DNA of 64,000 bases from positions 42,983,702-43,047,701 of the forward strand of contig JACGWO010000002.1 of the NCBI GenBank assembly GCA_034509735.1. The letters run 5' to 3'. Position 1 is the stretch's first letter. Every line of letters begins with the position of its first letter. The position numbers and the translations under genes are program-made. Below are positions 10,867 to 21,614 of the stretch, in pieces. The stretch comes from Sesamum alatum (taxonomy: Eukaryota; Streptophyta; Magnoliopsida; Lamiales; Pedaliaceae). The notes under the pieces were generated by a model that had not been told where the DNA came from, made no database searches, and saw nothing but the letters and a program-made list of their open reading frames with translations.

Positions 10867-13800
10867 ATGGCGGCAGAGAACTCTGGCCATCTCCTTCAAG
10901 TACCCCCGCCTCGCTTCCCCACCCATCACACGGCAGCCGACCTCCCTCCCCAAGCCCGCATCCTATGCGAGATTCTCTCCACCGCCCCGGTGCACGAAGT
11001 GGAGGCCCGTTTAGCCTCCACCCAAATCCAGCCCGAGCCTGAAATTGTCCAACAAGTCCTCAAGCTCTCGTACAACACTCCCTCAGCTGCTGCCAAGTTC
11101 TTTCGGTGGGCCGGGATGGCCCAAAAGCACACGGCCTATTCGTGGAACCTCATGGTGGATTTGCTCGGGAAGAATAAACTTTTTGAGCCCATGTGGGATG
11201 CGATTCGGTCTATGAAGCAGGAGGCTTTGCTCTCTCTGACAACGTTCGTTTCGATTTTCGAGAATTACTGCATTGCCGGAAGGTTTGATGAGGCTGTTAT
11301 GACTTTTGACGTCATGGAAAGGTAAGGAAATGTCATTTGTATTTATGATTCCTGTTTAGTTTGGTTTCTACCGCATTCTGTTTCTGTCTTATTATTTACG
11401 TTTCGGGCATGATACGGTGTTCATGGTCTTATCTATTCGTGGTTCTAAGTGCTGAAGCTTGTAGGTGTGTGTTTCTTTTGGATCCATATGATGAAATAAA
11501 TAGGAGGATTGATGGACTGTCTTTTTAGATGAAAGAAGCAATTTAATGAGGCAGAGCTATTATGGTGGAGAACAAGCTGTCCTCTATTCCAAACAGTTTA
11601 TGCAGTGTTGAAAGTCTTTATCAATATGGCTTCACCATGAAACATCTGATGGATGGTTCAAAGCATAGCATCATTTGCACTCTTGGGGGACTTTGAGCTA
11701 TTTCATTAATCAGCTAAATGATAGAGGGCTTGAAGGGTATGGTGCAATAAAGAACATACTTCTGCCATCACAGAGTAAAACTTACTACCCTGTTTTTATT
11801 TCACGTTGGCCGATCAAATTCCATATGCCGTTTTTAGTTTTAAAGAAGAGTATTGACATCAGTGCAAAACACTGGAACTTGTTTTTTATCGGCTTAAAAA
11901 GTTCGGTTGATTAATACAGATTTCTCATCTGAAACTGGTAACATTTAACCACAAAAGATAGTTAAACAGGCTGTTGAAACTGTTACCAAGGGAGAAATTC
12001 TAGAGCATAAAATGTCAGGCTTCAGGATTATTGGATATTCCCACTGAAACTTTTTATTTAGGTACTTATTTTGCAATACAATAAGGTGCAAGAAGTTCTG
12101 GTTTGATTGACGGTCTTATAAGGTGCAAAGCTGTTGCGCAACCATCAGCTGTAAGACCTGTGCACTGTAGTAGGGCACTAATGTATATGCTATTAAGCAT
12201 TAGAGGTAGAGTAAAAGAATTTGCACTTTCGCATTAATTGTGTGAAAAGGAACTATTAGAAAACTCTTTGATGGACAAGTTGACTCACATAGAATTGGTG
12301 CGAACTGAGCATATAGATGGGTGATGTTTCAACTCTTTGCACACGTGTATTTTCCACAAGGTAAAGGGGAGGGTTGCAATCCCTTTCCCTGGTTGAAAGT
12401 CCTAGTTATCCTTAGTTGTGTTTGGTATTGCAGAAGCGAAAAGGAAAGATCACTAATGCTCCTTCAAAAAGTCACTAGTGGATTTGGATGAACATGGTTG
12501 TCTTATCGTTATCTTCCTCTCGCTTTGTTTTTCTCCTACCATGCAAAGAAAAGGTTGTACTATTTCTGAAACCTTTGTCTAATATTTGAATTGGGACTCA
12601 AATCGTAGTTGATTTCACTTTGATCTGGTTTCTTTTCAAGGTTATGAACAAGTATCCTAGAGTGGAAAATAGTATTATTCCTTGACTCTAAGGCCTCACC
12701 CTAAGGCCATCCCGTTTGGCCCTACCTTTGGCCCTTTATCAAGTCGTAGACCATATATCATAATAATAGAGAGAAGGGATACAAAGGTGAGGGAATAAAA
12801 GAAGAGTTAGAGGCTATGTGGGTAGGTAGGAATACTTATCATTGATTATATTTAGGTTGAGCGTAATTGATATTATACAAACCAAGCCTAGCTGACCATA
12901 AGGTATTGAAGTTGAATGAATCTAAGCGTCAGCAATGGTATGTTTGGCTTAAATTATGCTCAATTTTGTACTACACATATGAATGCATGGTAGTATGTAA
13001 CTATTTAATTGATAATTATTCATTTGAGTTTTTTGCTGTCACTTATTTTGGTTGTATGATTGTTCATATTCCTATTGGATTGAAAATATATTGCATTATA
13101 CTTTTTAATTTTTATCATATATCAAACTTTATGCAATAGCATCTGGTTTACGTTCTCAAGTTTGTGTTGCCTTGGACTTGTTTTCAGTTCTCGGCTTAAG
13201 CTGGCTTGAGATATGTATTAATTTTAAACACCAACCTTGAGTTTTAGGGGAAAAATCTCATGACACTTGTAGACCTCAAGGAGCAAAGCTTCTTCTATGT
13301 CAAGTGTGGGATGCGTTAAGCTCTATTTGCTCATCCTGATTGATAGTCTTATGATAAAGGCAATGTTTTCAGAACTGGACCAGACTGGTCGGTTCGACGG
13401 GTTCAACTTGGAACCGGCCATGTGTTCGGGCCGGTTCATAAGGTCAAAACCGGTCGGTACCGGGCAAAACCGGTTTTGACCTTATTTTCTTTTAAAAAAA
13501 ATAAAAATATAGTGAAATATAAATGTTTTTAGGCCTAAGTTTTTACATATTTATAGCCTAAAGAGCTTAAACTTATGCTTTTCCAATGTGGGACAATGAG
13601 CCACTTCTAAGTGTTTTTCTTCCCTTCTTCAATCTACTTCTTCCTCCTTTTCTTCAAGCTTCTCCGATCTTTTCTGTTTTTTGTTTTTTGTTTTTTTTTT
13701 TTTTAAATTATATGGAGGTACTGGTTGCTACCTCTGTTTGATTCAAAAGGCGAAGGAAGCAACAAAGCATTCAAGCTTCAAGAGTTTGTGGGGTTTTAAA

Positions 13801-16461
13801 TTTTAACTTTTTGTTAGTTTGAATTTTGCTTTAATTTGCTTCCTCCCAGAGGCTTGTTGGTTTTTTATTGTTAATTTTTATAGAATTGTACATATTTATA
13901 AATTGTACAATTTTATGAATTGTTGTTATAAATTGTATCTATTTAATCAACTGATATATAATGTGTTGATATGCTACAAATATATATACATGTATATAAT
14001 ATATTCCGAGTCAACCGATGTTTTCAATTCGGTCGGGCCGGTGATCCAGTGACCTGGTAATATATCTGGTTCAATCACCGGTTCGGTTTTCAAAAGATTG
14101 GATAAGGAAATGGGATGCGCCAAAGAGACGCACATATGCTTGAAGGGAGGAGGAGTGAGTGGTGAAGCAAAGAAGTGGTTGGGCTTGGGTGGCAGGAACT
14201 AATTTGAGGAGGTGGATACAATGGACTAAACAAGTTGGTTGGAGAAAGGAGGAGAGAGCCAGTGTGGTTGACCTTAGCTTTAAGGTCAAATCTAGCCCAC
14301 TTGATATAGGATAATATCGTGGTCAGTATTTATTTTTTGTTTATACACGATTATGCAAGGTAGTGGTTCCTAGTTTCTCAGTCTTTGGTTGTTAGAGCGG
14401 ATTGAGTTGATAGGCATACTCTTCTAGATTTAAACACAAACAACTGGGTTTAAGTTTAGTAATATACTAAAATAAACCCTATCCAACCTATTCATCCTAC
14501 TTAATCACAGACTAAGGATGGCAATAGGACCGGTCCAAGGCCGGTTTGGTCAGAATGGAGAACCTCCCCGCCTCACTTCCCACCTCGAACCCCCTCGGCT
14601 TGGTAGGACGCGAAACCCTCCTCGCCGGGTCGAAACCGCAAACCTGACTAGTTTTTTTCTTTTTTCTTCAACTAATTGATATCAACTTTTTATTTTTTTT
14701 AAATTAATACTATTGTCTATAAATATGCAACAAGGTATTTTTATGTTCAACATACAAGTTATTTAGCAAATACATTTCTTGGAAAAAGTTAAAAAGTATA
14801 ACTAAATTAATTATATCTATAGATTTTATTCAACACGGGTTTGAGAAGGGTCTTGGACACAAAATTGGAGAGCCACCTAGACTTGCCAGGGTAAATAAAG
14901 TTGAAACTCGCCATGGAGTGGGCCCCGTACAGGGCCCTGTCTATCCACCCGAATTGCCATCTCTATCACAGATTGGAATGTGGTTGTCAGCACTCCAATG
15001 CCTTTGACAAAATATTAGAAGGATAAATTTCAAATAATTTGACATCTGAACTACAACTTCATGGCCTTTCTGGACTGTTGTTATAACCAGAGAAATATGA
15101 TATTTCAATTTTTCTGACTAGTGATTTTGGTACAAGGAAGAATAAACATTTTCATGGTAGTTGAGAAATGAAAGTGTTAACCAAATACTATTTTAGGCTG
15201 TAAGCAATTGCATTCCACTTGTGACTTTATTTATTTTCTAAACCTACTTTTGCTTTTGCTGAAAATAATCGCCATGTTTGAAACTGTGAAAAATTTCCGT
15301 AAATATATTTTCCCGTTGGAATCAAATAGAGCCAGTTAATAATGGAATAAGATTCCTCTACTTTTATTACCTTATTGTCTCCTCTTGTTCACAGCAACTG
15401 GAGGGTAGATGCATGATTGGTCTATTAATTTTCCCCATTTAACTGGTACAATCAGTAAATATTTTGAGCATTCAAGTGATTGAGTTTACAGGTACGGGAT
15501 CCCACCTGATATTATTGCAGTAAATTCTCTACTGAGTGCCATGTGTAGAGAAGATAACCATACTGCAAAAGCACTTGCGTTCTTTGAGAGAATAAAAGCT
15601 AACATACCCCCGGATGCAGACTCATTTGCAATTTTGTTGGAAGGATGGGAGAAAGAAGGGAATGTAGCCAACGCAAAGCACACTTTTGGGGAGATGGTGA
15701 TTCGGGTGGGCTGGAGCCCACAATATATGTTTGCATATGATGCCTTTTTGAATACTCTTGTGCGTGGATCACAGGGTGATGAGGCAATCAAATTTTTGCA
15801 GGTAATGAAGGGTAAAAACTGCTTGCCAGGTTTGAGATTCTTCTCTAATGCACTTGATATTTTCGCGAAGCAGAATGATTCTGCTTATGCCATTATGTTG
15901 TGGGATATAATGGTTGGTGGTGGGCTGGTGCCCACTTTGACAATGTATAACATCATGATTGGTTTGCTCACCAGCACCAATGATGTTGACAATGCCTTTC
16001 GTCTGCTTGATGACATGGTCTTCCATGGCGCTTTTCCTGATTCTTTGACATATAACATGATTTTTGAATGCTTGATCAAGAATAAGAAGGTACATGAAGT
16101 GGGGAAGTTCTTTATTGAGATGGTCAAGAATGAGTGGCCACCCACCCCTGCAAATTTTACTGCTGCCATCAAGATGTTATTTGATGGTGATGATCCAGAG
16201 ATGGCAATCGAGATATGGAAATATATGGCTAAGAACAACATTTCACCCCGTGATGATGGCGCTAATGCAGTGCTTCTTGGTTTCTGTAACTTGGGGAGGC
16301 TAACAGATTTGAGACGGTTTATCGAGAAGATGATTGATGAAAGAATTATTATCTATGAGTCAACAATGACGAAGGTGAAGAATGCTTTCTATAAGGAGGG
16401 AAGAAGTGCCCGTGATATCTATGATCATATTTCAAGGAAGTGGAAATCGTCCTATCTCTAG
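10867..16461 (+). CDS. P-class pentatricopeptide-repeat protein, two exons
   Basis: Model: exons 10867-11321 and 15492-16461, donor GTAAGG, acceptor TTTACAG, in frame, 474 aa. The protein is a run of helical ~35-residue PPR motifs, clearest in exon 2 (for example residues with the pattern TMYNIMIGLLTSTNDVDNA and LTYNMIFECLIKNKKVHEV). There is no E or DYW tail, so it is P class. P-class PPR proteins bind specific organelle RNAs and act in their stability, splicing or translation. It resembles the Arabidopsis At1g77360 group by general layout, but I cannot name the orthologue. The N-terminus lacks an obvious long transit peptide when started at 10867; starting at 10624 adds an Arg/Ser-rich extension that could be one. 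The 4170-bp intron is unusual for this largely intron-poor family and contains at least two transposons. Family assignment is firm; RNA target unknown. Confidence 0.88.
13366..14095. mobile_element. CCGGT-rich TIR element inside PPR intron
   Basis: The left end (TTTTCAGAACTGGACC) and the reversed right end (TTTTGAAAACCGAACC) pair at 12 of 16 positions. Both termini are followed by a GC-rich zone full of ACCGGT/GGCCGGTT motifs, contrasting with an AT-rich centre. No target duplication was found and no protein is encoded. The superfamily is uncertain (hAT-like or MULE-like). Confidence 0.5.
14513..14965. mobile_element. 453-bp hAT-type MITE inside PPR intron
   Basis: Termini TAAGGATGGCAAT and, in reverse, TAGAGATGGCAAT match at 11 of 13 bases and resemble the TAGGGATGGCAA ends of hAT elements. 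The flanks TCACAGAC (14505-14512) and TCACAGAT (14966-14973) form an 8-bp target duplication with one mismatch, also typical of hAT. The element lies in the intron in neutral position and is non-coding. Confidence 0.7.
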
Positions 16462-19279
16462 GCTTATGTCTTAAATGGCAGTGAGCATGTTTCCGTGTGG
16501 TTACATAATCCTTTATGCGGCATTGATGATTGAAAGAACTCTGAATATCTACTGGTGTCATTAAATTTTCAATAGATACTTTGCCTCCTCATTTTGGTCT
16601 TCTGTTTTCCAGATTTGCTTCATTCTGGTTGCTTCCCTTGTTTGTTTCTGTTCTGGTACTGTCTAATTTCCATGTCTATCTTTTGTTTATGATGTTTTAT
16701 TGTTAAAATGCTTCTAAGAGGTAAGAGAGTTTTTCAGGAAGAGAGATGAAGGTTGGAAGGGGTGGGATGAGTTTAGGAGATTGAGGAGTGTGAATCAGCA
16801 TCAGTCTGCAGGCTATTGTGAGAGCATGTTCTGTGCAGGGGTCCCCTTCTCACCCTTCAATTTCTTTCCCTTTTCTGTTTTTAATTTAAAGTGTTTTCTT
16901 CAGTTTGGGATAAAAAAGCAGTGCCCTGTGCCTGCTTGATGGATTATATGAAATCCAAAAAAGGTAGAAGAATATTTCTATGTCAACTTTAAAGTGGATG
17001 AGATCTAATCTAGTTCACAATGTGAACCAGATTTTTGAGCGTGGTGTTCTGTTTGTTGAGTTTCAAATGGATAGACAACTTTGGCGTGCAAACTTATTCA
17101 AAGGAATAAACTTGTCAGCCTTGGTTAGGTGGTTGGTCATTTGGCTGAAATTTGTATCATGTGATTACTGGTGACTTATGGGTAGTCCTTGGCTAATCAT
17201 CTTCTCTGTTTACATCAGATCCTCTGAACCTGTCTCACGGACTGATTAGTCCTCAAATTTGAACTTTGTAGTTCACCGTTCCTTACCAATGCTTCCAGCA
17301 TTGTGGTTTGGTTTTTGATGTGTGTCCTTGTTCTGAGTGGAGGTCAGAGTGCTCAGGAGTACCAGAGTAAAGGATCCAAATATCTTCAAATGATTTTGAC
17401 GAAAATCAAGTAGTTCTTTTACTAAAAAGCAGAATTTGCAGGGCCAAAATGCAGAATCTACTTTTTAATGTGAGGATGCTTGATTTCTGATTTTCATACT
17501 TCTTTTCTTCTTTGTTTGGAGCTCTCCTCGCTAGTTTATATCCTCTCTCTCTTTCTTGCTTGCACAACCTTCTTCTGCATTTTGGGGAAGGATTTTTAAT
17601 CAAGTTGCAACAGCCCACATTTTGCAGCGGCCAAGGAAATGTTACCTATCCTTTTGAATACGTGGAGAAGAAAATCCATTTGGTGGGCAGCATTGTTGCC
17701 TGGAAGTAAGTTCATTTCATTTGTAGCATATTAGCTACTTCTCGGTCCACTTTTGCATGTTCAACACTGGGAGTCCTATGGCTGCATAGTGAGCAGAGCA
17801 CCCATGCTAGTACCAGAACAAGATCCTTATCCTCATGATGTTAACAATTGCGGTAAGTTCTTCAGTTTGGGTTAAATATTGGTAGTTTCTGGAGTCTATC
17901 TCTGTTGCTTTTGGGATGGAAGTGCCTTACTGCATGCAGATTGAACCTGAGATGGGCATTGAGCAGTCAAATTGAAATTGAGATGCATCTGGGCAGGGCT
18001 TATCTTAGCCAGTGTATAGAACTTCAGACTGGAAAAACTGTCTGAATTTCCGTTGTCCTCAGAAAGTAGCTCTCTGACTTTTCTGTTTCCAACTGAAACG
18101 ATTACAGGAAAGAACAGAGGCATTTTGGACCGACTACTGTGAAAACTACATGCTCACATGGGGAGGTCACTTGGTATAGAAGCCTTGACTATCTTCTGAA
18201 GTTCTAAATAATCACCTTATTAAAGACGGCAAGGGTAGACAGCTCTAGATTTCGGGCCACATGACATTGATCCTCTCAAGCCAATCTTCTTCAAGGTACA
18301 GAGCGAAACCCGAAGCTGAGCAATAAGCTCAACTCTTCCATCAGATAACGGGACATTTTCATGCGAGAATGGTCAGTGTGCAAGACCACCTCCTACATAG
18401 TACCGAAGCTGTACAATGATAAAGCAGGGAACCGGAAATCTTTGGCATTCATTAAAATCAATCGAAGAAAGCGTTCACTCTCTTGGCCCCGAGAGAGTGT
18501 TACAGAGACCACCATTGAGACTGTTATTCTATTAAAAATGAAGGTGTCTATTTATTCTCTTTTTCTTTCGGGATTTAGGTGTCTATTTAGTCATCTTCCT
18601 TCTAGTGTAGCGCAAAACGGTACTTGAAAAACCTGCTATATCAATTTAAGTTTCTGAGCATACTACTAGGAATCCTCTTGAATCCTAAGACACTTCTGGT
18701 TCCGATGTTAAAAGTCTACCAGAGAAGCTCATCGTATCTGTGTTGCTGACATTGTACTCACAGTTCTTTCAGAATGAATTACTGTTATCTTGCAACGTCT
18801 ATGTGTTCATTCATTTTGATATGCCCTGGTTGTTAAATTATGAACGACGTTCTGTCGACCCATCAATCTTGTACTTGCATTATCGTTCCTGTTTAAAAAG
18901 TTGTGATTTGTATATGAATTTGAGCCGGCCCCTCATCTTTCCGCAGGTAAAAGGCTGTCGGAAACTTGAGCAAAGAGTCGTCAAAACTAAGGTCCAAAAG
19001 GTGAACATCACGCATTCCTCTGTGTTAAAGTTTAACCATACTGAGGAAGCATAATCTAGAATATATTACATTAGATGACTTTCCGCCTAGGAAAGGAAGA
19101 TACCAAAACCTTCCCCACCCATTAGAGCTAAGTACCCCTCAACACCCCCCCCCCCACCCTACCCACCCCCCTTTCCCTTCCCAAATCTGTCTAAATTCCT
19201 CATATCCCTTCAATCATAAAGCACCACAAATATCACAGCTTTCCATGCCTGATGTTCTCTCTTTCAAACCATCTCCCAA
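16462..19279. other. Gene-poor interval between PPR and NHL genes
   Basis: The first part is probably the 3' untranslated region of the PPR gene. The rest has a base composition closer to transcribed DNA than to the AT-rich repeats elsewhere, but the reading frames (for example 17512-17709, 18361-18627 and the minus-strand 17896-18123) show no domain that I recognise. A C-tract and AC-rich stretch near 19140-19175 precedes the NHL start. A noncoding transcript or decayed gene is possible but not shown. Confidence 0.4.
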
Positions 19280-19882
19280 ATGCCAAAGCCAAAGCAGTTT
19301 GGTCCCCGCAACCACACCAACCCACTCATCTGGTGCGCGGCTATCATCTGTGCCATAATCGCCGTCTTGGTGATCATCACAGGCATTTTTGTCTTCCTCG
19401 GCTACCTCACGATCAAGCCGAAGGTCCCCAAGATCAGCGTCGGCAGCGCCTCCCTCGACACCATATACTTTGATCAAACCAGCTTGCTCACTGTCCAAGT
19501 CACGGTGGTGATCCGGGCTGAGAACGACAATGCAAAGGCTCATGCAAGCTTCTCCCACACGAAGTTCGCCCTCAGCTTCCGGGGGGAGACCATAGCCTAC
19601 TTGGTGAACGACCCGTTCAGCGTCAGCGCAAACAGCTCTGTGAACTTCAACTACGTCTCTCAGTCGAGTCCAATCCCATTGAATCCGGAAGCAGCAGAGG
19701 CCGTTAGCTTGTCGTTGAGGCACGGAGTGATGGTTTTCGAACTGAAAGGGACGACGAGGACTCGATGGCGAGTCGGGCTAATTGGTTCAGTCACTTTCCC
19801 ATTGTATTTGGATTGCCAACTTCGATTGCCAGTTGATAAGAGCACTATATACCCACGATGTAGCTCCAGGTCTCAAAAATAA
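19280..19882 (+). CDS. NDR1/HIN1-like (NHL) LEA_2-domain membrane protein
   Basis: Single exon, 200 aa. A basic N-terminus (about residues 1-15) precedes one strongly hydrophobic transmembrane helix at about residues 17-42. A beta-rich LEA_2 domain then fills residues ~50-190, with the family's typical pattern: IKPKVPKISV after the membrane, the variable NDNAKAHASF loop, and FRGETIAYLV. Length and layout fit the NHL family (about 200-230 aa). Members are mostly plasma-membrane proteins, some induced in pathogen response (NDR1, HIN1, NHL10); whether this one acts in defence is inference. The start at 19280 is the first ATG giving the short basic cytosolic tail; a frame-shifted ATG at 19252 yields an unrelated frame. 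Ends with a Ser/Arg/Lys tail. Exact orthologue not recognised. Confidence 0.85.
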   Translation: MPKPKQFGPRNHTNPLIWCAAIICAIIAVLVIITGIFVFLGYLTIKPKVPKISVGSASLDTIYFDQTSLLTVQVTVVIRAENDNAKAHASFSHTKFALSFRGETIAYLVNDPFSVSANSSVNFNYVSQSSPIPLNPEAAEAVSLSLRHGVMVFELKGTTRTRWRVGLIGSVTFPLYLDCQLRLPVDKSTIYPRCSSRSQK

Positions 19883-20568
19883 GGTTGCACCAACACAACA
19901 GGGCTTCTTGTTCTTTCTTTGTCTTTGATGTGGTTCTCTATCCCCTTTGCCTGCTGGCAGTCAAGATTATATTTTTTACTCAAAGGTTTTTGGTTAATAA
20001 CTTAGCGTTTTCGCAGTTTTTACGTTGCTTTGGTCTATTTCGACGTTGAAGTTTAGGTACCAAATGTTGTTCTCTGTGGTGTGGTATGTAACTCGGTTGT
20101 CTGGTCATCAACTAATTGATTGAATCGGCACCACTCTTCAATTTGAAGGAGAAAGCCTTGATTCAAACTCAGGTTGTCTCCGTCCCGTTGTACTTAAAAA
20201 AAAAAAAAGGGTTGTCTGAATTTAGTCAGAATGTTGTCGTGATGACTATGGAAAACAATCAAGAAATTTAGGTGAAGGATTGAAGGAGAAATGACAAATT
20301 TGTTTCTCGGCAAGGATTAGAGGCCGATGTGGCCTGAAAAATATCTGGGACAATGCACGCAGTTTCTTATTATTAACATTCACTGCTGGAAATATTATGT
20401 GCTTAAACCTAACTTAATTAATTTATTTGAATTTTCTAGTACAAATCGTATTTCACCTTTTATTTCATTTAATACATACGAGTCGTGTGTGTAAAGATTA
20501 TATTTATACTTTATTTGAAAAAAATATACTATATATATTAGATTAACTAGAGTATGTAATAAACTTTA
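19883..20568. other. NHL gene 3' region and intergenic DNA
   Basis: Probable 3' untranslated region followed by AT-rich DNA up to the MULE at 20569. A 13-base A-tract lies near 20196. No gene seen. Confidence 0.4.
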
Positions 20569-21076
20569 GGGTTAATTACACTTAGACCCCCTCTGGAAAT
20601 ACGAAATTATAATTTCTCTCAAAAAAATTTTAAAATTATACTTACACCTCTTCTGAAAATTCACCGTTTGCACTTGACCACTTTCGTTGGGATTTTGACG
20701 AAAAAGGTTGATATTAACGAATAAAATTACATAAATTTTTAATTTTACCCTTCATTTTACATCCCCGTGTAATAATTTTATATTTATAAGGAAAAAAATA
20801 TAATAATGTTAACTCACTCTCAATATATATATATATATATATATATTTTATCTCCTTATAAGTATAAAAATATTTATAAAAATGTTATTGAGAGGCAAAA
20901 TTGAAAATTTATGTAATTTTTTTTTGTTGACGTAAATATTTTTCGTCCAAACTCTAACGGAAGGGGGTTAGGTGTAAGCAGAGAATTTTTGAAAGGGGTG
21001 TAAGTATAATTTTAAAACTTTTTTGAAAAAAAATGTAATTTCACATTTTCAGAAGGGATCTAAATATAATTAACCC
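20569..21076. mobile_element. MULE-type MITE, family A copy 2
   Basis: Termini GGGTTAATTACACTTAGACC and, in reverse, GGGTTAATTATATTTAGATC form long inverted repeats of over 100 bp. The flanks TAAACTTTA (20560-20568) and TAAAATTTA (21077-21085) match at 8 of 9 positions, a MULE-type duplication. It contains an (AT)n run at about 20824-20845 and no coding sequence. It lies about 0.5 kb upstream of the DYW gene start. Confidence 0.7.
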
Positions 21077-21614
21077 TAAAATTTAATCCACCAATTTAGA
21101 TTCGCAAATCTTGTGAGTTATATTGCATACATCATGTAGGAAAATTTTCATCTTGAATTAAATTTGATTTCACTTAATTTATCACAGGGTAGATATATTA
21201 TTTTAGTTATATGTGTTAGAGTGTAAAATCTGACCCAACATTATATTCAGATTCATCGATGACAAATTTAATTTTGTTCAAGAACTAAAATTACAAATTT
21301 ATAATATTTTATAGGTGCCCTAATATAAATAGTTGACTAATAACCTATTATGGTCGAATTCAATTCGAGTTGGAATTTTTCATAATCTTACTAGCAGCAA
21401 TCATGTCAGGAAAATCACATTTTATTCAGAAAATGATACTAAATCAGTCATAGTTTTCTTGAATTAAATTAATTTTGGTGTTTTTTACACCTATTTTCAT
21501 TTTGGGTGCAATCATCAAATCATAATTGCAGAGAAAGCTAGAAGAGAGAGAGAGAGAAGAAGGAGATAAGAGTTGGTCACTATCTTCACCGAAGAAACAT
21601 TAAAAAAAAACACA

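Noticed and set aside
17512..17709. Frame containing CSGQGNVTYPFEY, resembling a wall-associated-kinase GUB motif
   Set aside because: Only a few residues match, the remaining conserved cysteines are absent, and no kinase or continuing exon follows.
18200..18360. Minus-strand stretch reminiscent of a LEA_2 C-terminus near the NHL gene
   Set aside because: Similarity too weak to call a duplicate pseudogene by eye; needs an alignment.
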